A DNA stretch of 64,000 bases, taken from contig VXCM01000811.1 in NCBI GenBank assembly GCA_014773175.1, positions 62,001-126,000 of the forward strand, in the 5' to 3' direction. Below the pieces are notes generated by a model. The model did not search any database. It saw only the letters and a program-made list of their open reading frames with translations, and had not been told where the DNA came from. The translations under genes were made by a program, and so were the position numbers. How positions within the stretch are numbered: the stretch's first letter is position 1; each line of letters begins with the position of its first letter. Shown in pieces: positions 58,971 to 64,000 of this stretch. This stretch comes from Lucifuga dentata (Eukaryota; Chordata; Actinopteri; Ophidiiformes; Bythitidae).

Positions 58971-61900
58971 CTGATGTAAGCATGACAGGACACTCATAGG
59001 CTAAACAAAACATTAAAATATGCTGTTTAATAATATTATTAGACTGCTGATGTATTTAAAAAAAAAAAAAAAAAANAAAAAAAAAAAAAAAAAGAAGATT
59101 CAACCAAAAGCAGTTAGTGCAGGCTGTTATGTCAAGAGGTCATAGCGCTTAGCCTCACATAAACCGCCGTGTCAGCCACAAGCAGAGACAAAGGAATAAT
59201 TAACAATACAGGGGGAACAAGAAATAAACATTGTTTAAGCCGTGAGTTATTATAAACGTAAAATCCATGTTGTGATGGAAATTGGTTGGCATATTGAACT
59301 CTTTATACCAGTTTGTATAATTTAACACTTTGGGTTTCTGTGCATCGTTACAAGAAGCTGACAGTCAGTTCTGAACAAAGTCAAAGCAGTCATTTGTGGT
59401 AAATAATTAAATGACATTCTTCTACAATAAATTATGTATTTCCTAGAGCCATGTGCTTTTAAAGTTACACAATATTACTCTATTCATGGTCACGCTTAGT
59501 GGAAAAGCTTGAATTTCAAAAATGACAAATAAGAAACTTTATATCTTTAATATTTTTAGGTTTTTGAATTGTTGACAGGTTGCTTAGGTGCGTATTGAAG
59601 ACTGGACTTAGGATTACTGAGAGCTGTACGTCTCGCTTACATGGATGACATACACATTCATGCAATTTCCTGTTTTTGTAACATTTTGCCCCTTCTGTAG
59701 TATGCTCTATCAGAGTTGATTTTAGCGAAATCTTTCAAAGTCAAAACCATGTCATTCAATAGTTTTTGACTCATTACTCTTGCAGATAATCGTGAATCTG
59801 GTTGGTTGTAATCATCTCTTGTACTTTATGGATTATGGATAATTAGGCCTTTGCAATCCACACCAAACATCGGCCAAGTTTCCCTGGTTGCTGAGCTCGA
59901 AATGAGTGGAAAAGACTGACTTTATGACTTGTTGTACAGCAACAGTCTCTGATGAGTTTTTGGGGTTTTTATTAAAGTTAAGAGAGATTTCATGGATAGA
60001 AGCTGCATGACACAATCAGATCCTGGCATTGATCACCTGGAAATTCAAAATCATGGCAAAAAAAAAAAAAAAAAAANAAAAAAAAAAAAAAAAAAAGGCA
60101 AAATCACTTAATGGAGAGAACCCAGCAGCTGGTCAGGCTGATGTCCACCACATGAAAGAGTGGGTTGAATATGGAAAAGTGGATTAGTGGTTGGAGGAGA
60201 AATGACAGAAGAGCGGTCTGTTTTGGTCATCTGAATGGCTGATTAATTATGTTTTGGCACTGCTACGCAACAGTTATTTCGTTCAGGTCGATCCACTGGG
60301 CTTATTATATCACACTGTCTGGAACAATTGAAAAATAATGACGAATTTTGGAACTAATTAATGTTTGATGAATTGCAGTGAGTATGTTATGTAAGAGCTG
60401 TGGAGAACTGAATTGAAATATCAGAGGCCTCAGTATCTGATACAATTTGTCTCCAGTCAGTGAAGAAAATATTTTGGCTTGTACTCCCACATTTTGTCAA
60501 TTAAATTGAACAGATGCTGATGTCGTATGATGACTCACATGGAACTGCACCTGAGGTGTTGGTCCCATCCAACACTCCCACTCTGTATCAGATGCTTACA
60601 AAGCAGCCAAACTCTGCTTAAGCCTGAGTCACTATCAGCACAGGTAATCATGTGTTGCTTTAAAATTGTGTCTCTTGAGCTGGGAGTTTTTGTGTGTCTC
60701 AAAAATCGCTATGAACAGTGTTCTCCTGTTCATTCTTCATAAAACAGATGAAAGCAGCTCCAGAAACACTCATCTTAGTCATTTTGTTACCGTGTGCTCT
60801 CAGTGAAAAACTTCCTGAGCAGCAGTGAGCACTTTGGGGCCTTTTTGTGACCTGAGTTTTGCCTCTCAGGCAGTACATATGCTGCACTGATCAGTTTATT
60901 CAAAAACTCTAATTCACCTATTTCGGCAGTATGATGCAACTCTGCATCAATGTTTCTCATTATGAGGAGATCTTGTTGCAATGGGATGTGCTGTCATTAT
61001 GTCAAAATTATGAGAAATATTTCTTATAATGATGGCAGCTCCATGTTGCTGTACAAATGAGCTGTAGACTGTTATTAAAATAAAACAGTGACAGAAGAAG
61101 ACATTGAGCAGATGCTTTTAAATAAAAACTCAGGGAAGATGGCAGATGTAGCTCTGTGTTTGGGAATATGCTGGTGCAGCACTAATAATCTCAGAGGTCT
61201 ACCGCACGTGTAGCCAGAGTGAGTTCAAGTAGAGGTTAGTGATATGTGGGAAAAGCTGTGGGGGAGAGAAGGGGTTGCCAAGCTCGATTGAGAAATGAGA
61301 TTTCAGTTCTGGGTGTAGTTTGCCTGGGAATTCAGCCTGGGAAAATATCTGAACGCCTTTTCCTGTGCTGAGTTGTGAAAAGGTTTAATGTCACCATTAA
61401 CAGGCTAGGTTGACAGTAGCGTCATATAATTCATTAATCTACTGTATATAACAATGCAGCCCAAGAAAAACTTCATGGAAATACTAAAACACTGTTAATT
61501 ACAGTACATATCTCCACCAAGGCCTGAACAAGCCTGAATAAAAATTAGTTTTGTTCTAATATACTAAACATAATATTTTTATGGTTCTGTTCACATAACT
61601 ATTAAAGATTTGTACTGAATCAGCATCTTCTCAGCTACATTAGTGGATGTTATATGCTTTTATCCCTATTTTCTACTGTACTGCAATTCCATTAATCCAG
61701 ATAAGGATCTGGATAAGTACTGCAGATCCGTATCCAGATCTGGACCAAACTGCCCCATTTTATATTCTGTCATGGGAAAATACTCCTTTTTCACTGAGAG
61801 TGGTGTATTCATTTTGAAGAAATTGAGAAAAAAAAATATTGAAAGATGCCCTTTTGTGCAATGTTAAGAAGTAATTTTTTAAAATTTTGGATCTGCCCTT

Positions 61901-62282
61901 GAATCTAGATGGTCACCAAAATTAAACTGGATCTCCCCTGCTCCATGCCTCGCCATCCAAGTCTTTGAGCAAGGCATTGAGCGTGAGTGGTCGGTGTATT
62001 TTCTCCTCTTACCCTGAAACCCTCCATCATATTAGAGGAAATAGAAATAAGAAGGTGTTCTGAGCCCACTCAACTGGTTGAAGAAGTGTTGTTGTTATTG
62101 AAGAAAGGGTGAGTCATTCATGCTCAGTATGCCACAAATTCATCATGGGGAAGCCTTGTGTGAAAAAGCGGAGGAGCAAAGTATTTCCTCAGAGTATCAG
62201 TCAATCACGCATGAATGTCAGGCAAAACTCCAACCAGTTGGGCAGCCAAGTAATACGTTGTCTGACAAATTATCTGTTAAAT
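58971..62282. other. Intergenic sequence, no gene recognised
   Basis: AT-rich with poly-A runs around N59076 and N60077. A dispersed repeat resembling that near 3860-4270 occurs at about 61590-61940 (actattaaagattt, ctgaatcagcatctt, ggatctggataagt). No open frame here shows a recognisable domain. Confidence 0.6.
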
Positions 62283-62450
62283 GTAGCTCAGTAAGCACCA
62301 TTGCCTCATGGCAAGAAGGTCTTGGGTTTGAATCCAGCTTGGGCCTTTCTTGTAGAGTTTGCATCGGGTTTTCCTTGGTTATTGCCAGGTTCCTCCTACA
62401 GTTCAAAAACTCAGGTTATAGTGAATTGGAATCTCTGAAGAGCTGAAGGA
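62283..62450. repeat. Fish non-LTR retrotransposon fragment
   Basis: Blocks gtagctcagtaagcaccatt, gcctcatggcaagaaggtct, gggtttgaatccagcttggg, gagtttgcatcgggttttcc and cctcctacagttcaaaaact follow the order of a very common fish repeat. It is the opposite-strand relative of the repeat at 18785-18990. The opening resembles a tRNA-like box arrangement but it is not a tRNA gene. Confidence 0.7.
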
Positions 62451-63225
62451 AAAAGCTGCACACTTTTTGGGGAAATATAGATTTGTAAACCAGGAATCCT
62501 AACGTCAGATTACATTTTTCATGAGATTGTATTGAGGTAGGTTATGTAAATGTTTGTGTTCTGCCAAACTGTGAGGCTTTGAGTAGTTCAGTTATGCGTC
62601 TGCGAGCATTATGGATGCTGCTGCAGTGTTTTCCCTGTGCTATATAAGGCAGTGGAGTTTACCGGAAGTGAGTGTGTCAGTGAGGGATTTGTGTGAGAGC
62701 TGATGCTTTATTTTTGACACCCTGGATTTTGTGCGAAATAAGTTGTTGATGAGTAAGAAAGAACAAGGCAGGCTGCACCTTCTGGGTAGAAGCACTTGTG
62801 TATGTATGTGTGTTCACGGTTCATGGCTTTGTATGTGTGTATTTATTTATAGTTGTGAGTATTGATGCGTGCATGTTGTATCTGCTACTGCTTCCTGGCA
62901 AAGGGGAGTCACCAAACAACATGATGATAATGCTTTTGATGTGTCATCTCTGCTATTGTGTGTATGTGTTGGGGGGGGGGGGGGNGTTGGTGCCCTACAT
63001 ACAGACACACTCATGCACGCTGCCAAGTGGCTCCATGGAGTAATTCTTAATACACCTTAACATAACATGAATGACACAGGGCACAGCAGCACTGAACATT
63101 TTCACATCATGACTTTGACTTTATACGAAACTGCACTGTATGATGTAAATCCTGCAGGATTTTTGACAGCAAAGTTGAACTACAGTCCAGTTGATGGTTT
63201 CAGTTGCACCTGACATTGTACTAAA
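62451..63225. other. Intergenic sequence
   Basis: Unique sequence with GT-rich patches at 62790-62845 and a poly-G run at 62971-62984 ending at N62985. No gene is recognised. Confidence 0.6.
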
Positions 63226-63312
63226 ATGAATAAATAAATAAATAAATAAATCTACATAGATCAGGTCATTGACCTCAAATGACCTGATCTATGTAGATCA
63301 GGTCATTTGACA
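63226..63312. repeat. (AAAT)n followed by a 19-bp perfect hairpin
   Basis: Six aaat units, then arms ctacatagatcaggtcatt (63252-63270) and its exact reverse complement (63278-63296) around a 7-base loop. A further half copy, tagatcaggtcattt, follows at 63294. Function unknown. Confidence 0.9.
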
Positions 63313-64000
63313 ACACTTAGGTACTGACTTTTCTACGAGGTGAAACAAAATCTCTCGTGTCTGGAAATAGGAAAGAAGAAATGCAGAGACATCCTTACAA
63401 ATGGCCCCGCATCTGAGATTATATTTTACATATAGCAGCAGCTGATTCCCACAACGTTATTTTTCAATTGAGGAGGTGTGGTAAATCTGTGGGTTGCAGT
63501 CTTATTTGGGTACACTGAGCTAAGAGGCCCACGCTGTGTGGGAGGACATGAACATCCCTATGATCACTTGTGAGACATCGCATTTTGTGAATCATACACA
63601 AAATACACATCATGTACTTAATACATGATGAATTTGAGTCTTGACCTAAAATATAAGAAGTAGGCTATCTCTTCATTGTTTCTACTTGTGCTATCATATA
63701 CAACAGGATTTATTGAAACACACCTATTTTAAGTTGTTCCATGAATTATGGGCCCAATATTAAATGCGTCACTGGGAGGCATATCCTAGCAAGCATGGAT
63801 AACCTATATTAGCAGCATTCTTATGGGTGTCCATCCAAATCTTATGAGGCAAAGAGCAAGCATAGAGCAAGTTTTTTGCTTTCTTTTTCAGACCAAATTC
63901 ATTTATGGGTTTTACTGTATCAGGTGAGTTGTTTTTCCCACCTTAGTTTGAGACAGAGGAGTCATCAATGGTCTTGCTTCGCGTGGGTCATTTTCCATTC
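63313..64000. other. Right edge, intergenic
   Basis: AT-rich unique sequence in which I see no gene, element or notable repeat. Confidence 0.6.

Noticed and set aside
62283..62450. tRNA-like opening (gtagctcagtaagc, gggtttgaatccagc)
   Set aside because: Blocks resemble A and B boxes, but there is no cloverleaf of tRNA length; the order matches a common fish retroelement.

Overview
The window is vertebrate, almost certainly teleost, genomic DNA. It has large introns with consensus GT/AG sites, very many (CA)n/(GT)n and (GA)n microsatellites, abundant short non-autonomous DNA transposons, a Tc1-like transposase remnant, and dispersed repeats of kinds common in ray-finned fish. There are no bacterial-style operons, no CRISPR array, and I see no tRNA or rRNA gene.

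One gene occupies the + strand from the left edge to about 50.8 kb: a cAMP-specific 3',5'-cyclic phosphodiesterase 4. Residue matches point to PDE4B: FPGH and SVRNNFTILTN in UCR1, YQKLAMET and TIQTYRSVS in UCR2, [16 protein letters not shown] at the end of the catalytic domain, and an MPEANYLLSVSWGYIK first exon. Thirteen coding exons of the common part can be placed to the base, and every junction keeps phase. They are UCR1 (1261-1455, 3519-3552, 4372-4442), LR1 (5756-5808), UCR2 (30736-30848, 42230-42323), LR2 plus start of the catalytic domain (45320-45603), and the catalytic domain to the stop codon (45716-48531). Together they encode 679 residues. The long-form N-terminal exon lies left of the window.

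Three internal first exons sit in the introns. (1) A short-form start at 30482 (MKEQ..., PDE4B2/PDE4D1 type) reads straight into the UCR2 exon once an assembly duplication is collapsed. (2) An exon at 36440-36502 encodes a 21-residue MGACC...YGWKK N-terminus, which I do not recognise; it would splice in frame to UCR2 and looks like a new acylated super-short form. (3) A PDE4B5-type super-short exon lies at 41322-41369. The gene would therefore make long, short and super-short enzymes that differ in autoinhibition and targeting.

The introns and the roughly 13 kb after the gene hold repeats. These include a TTAA-target MITE family with one copy nested in another, two hAT-type elements with clear 8-bp target duplications, a third hAT-like element, three copies of a TA-flanked element with 'atactcga...cttata' ends, and a Tc1-derived element. 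No second protein gene is supported between 50.9 and 64.0 kb.

The assembly has many single-N joins. At nine of them the flanking 62-67 bases are duplicated exactly, the mark of unmerged overlapping contigs. One such join breaks the short-form reading frame at 30575. A separate 33-N gap lies in the microsatellite that serves as polypyrimidine tract of the LR1 exon.
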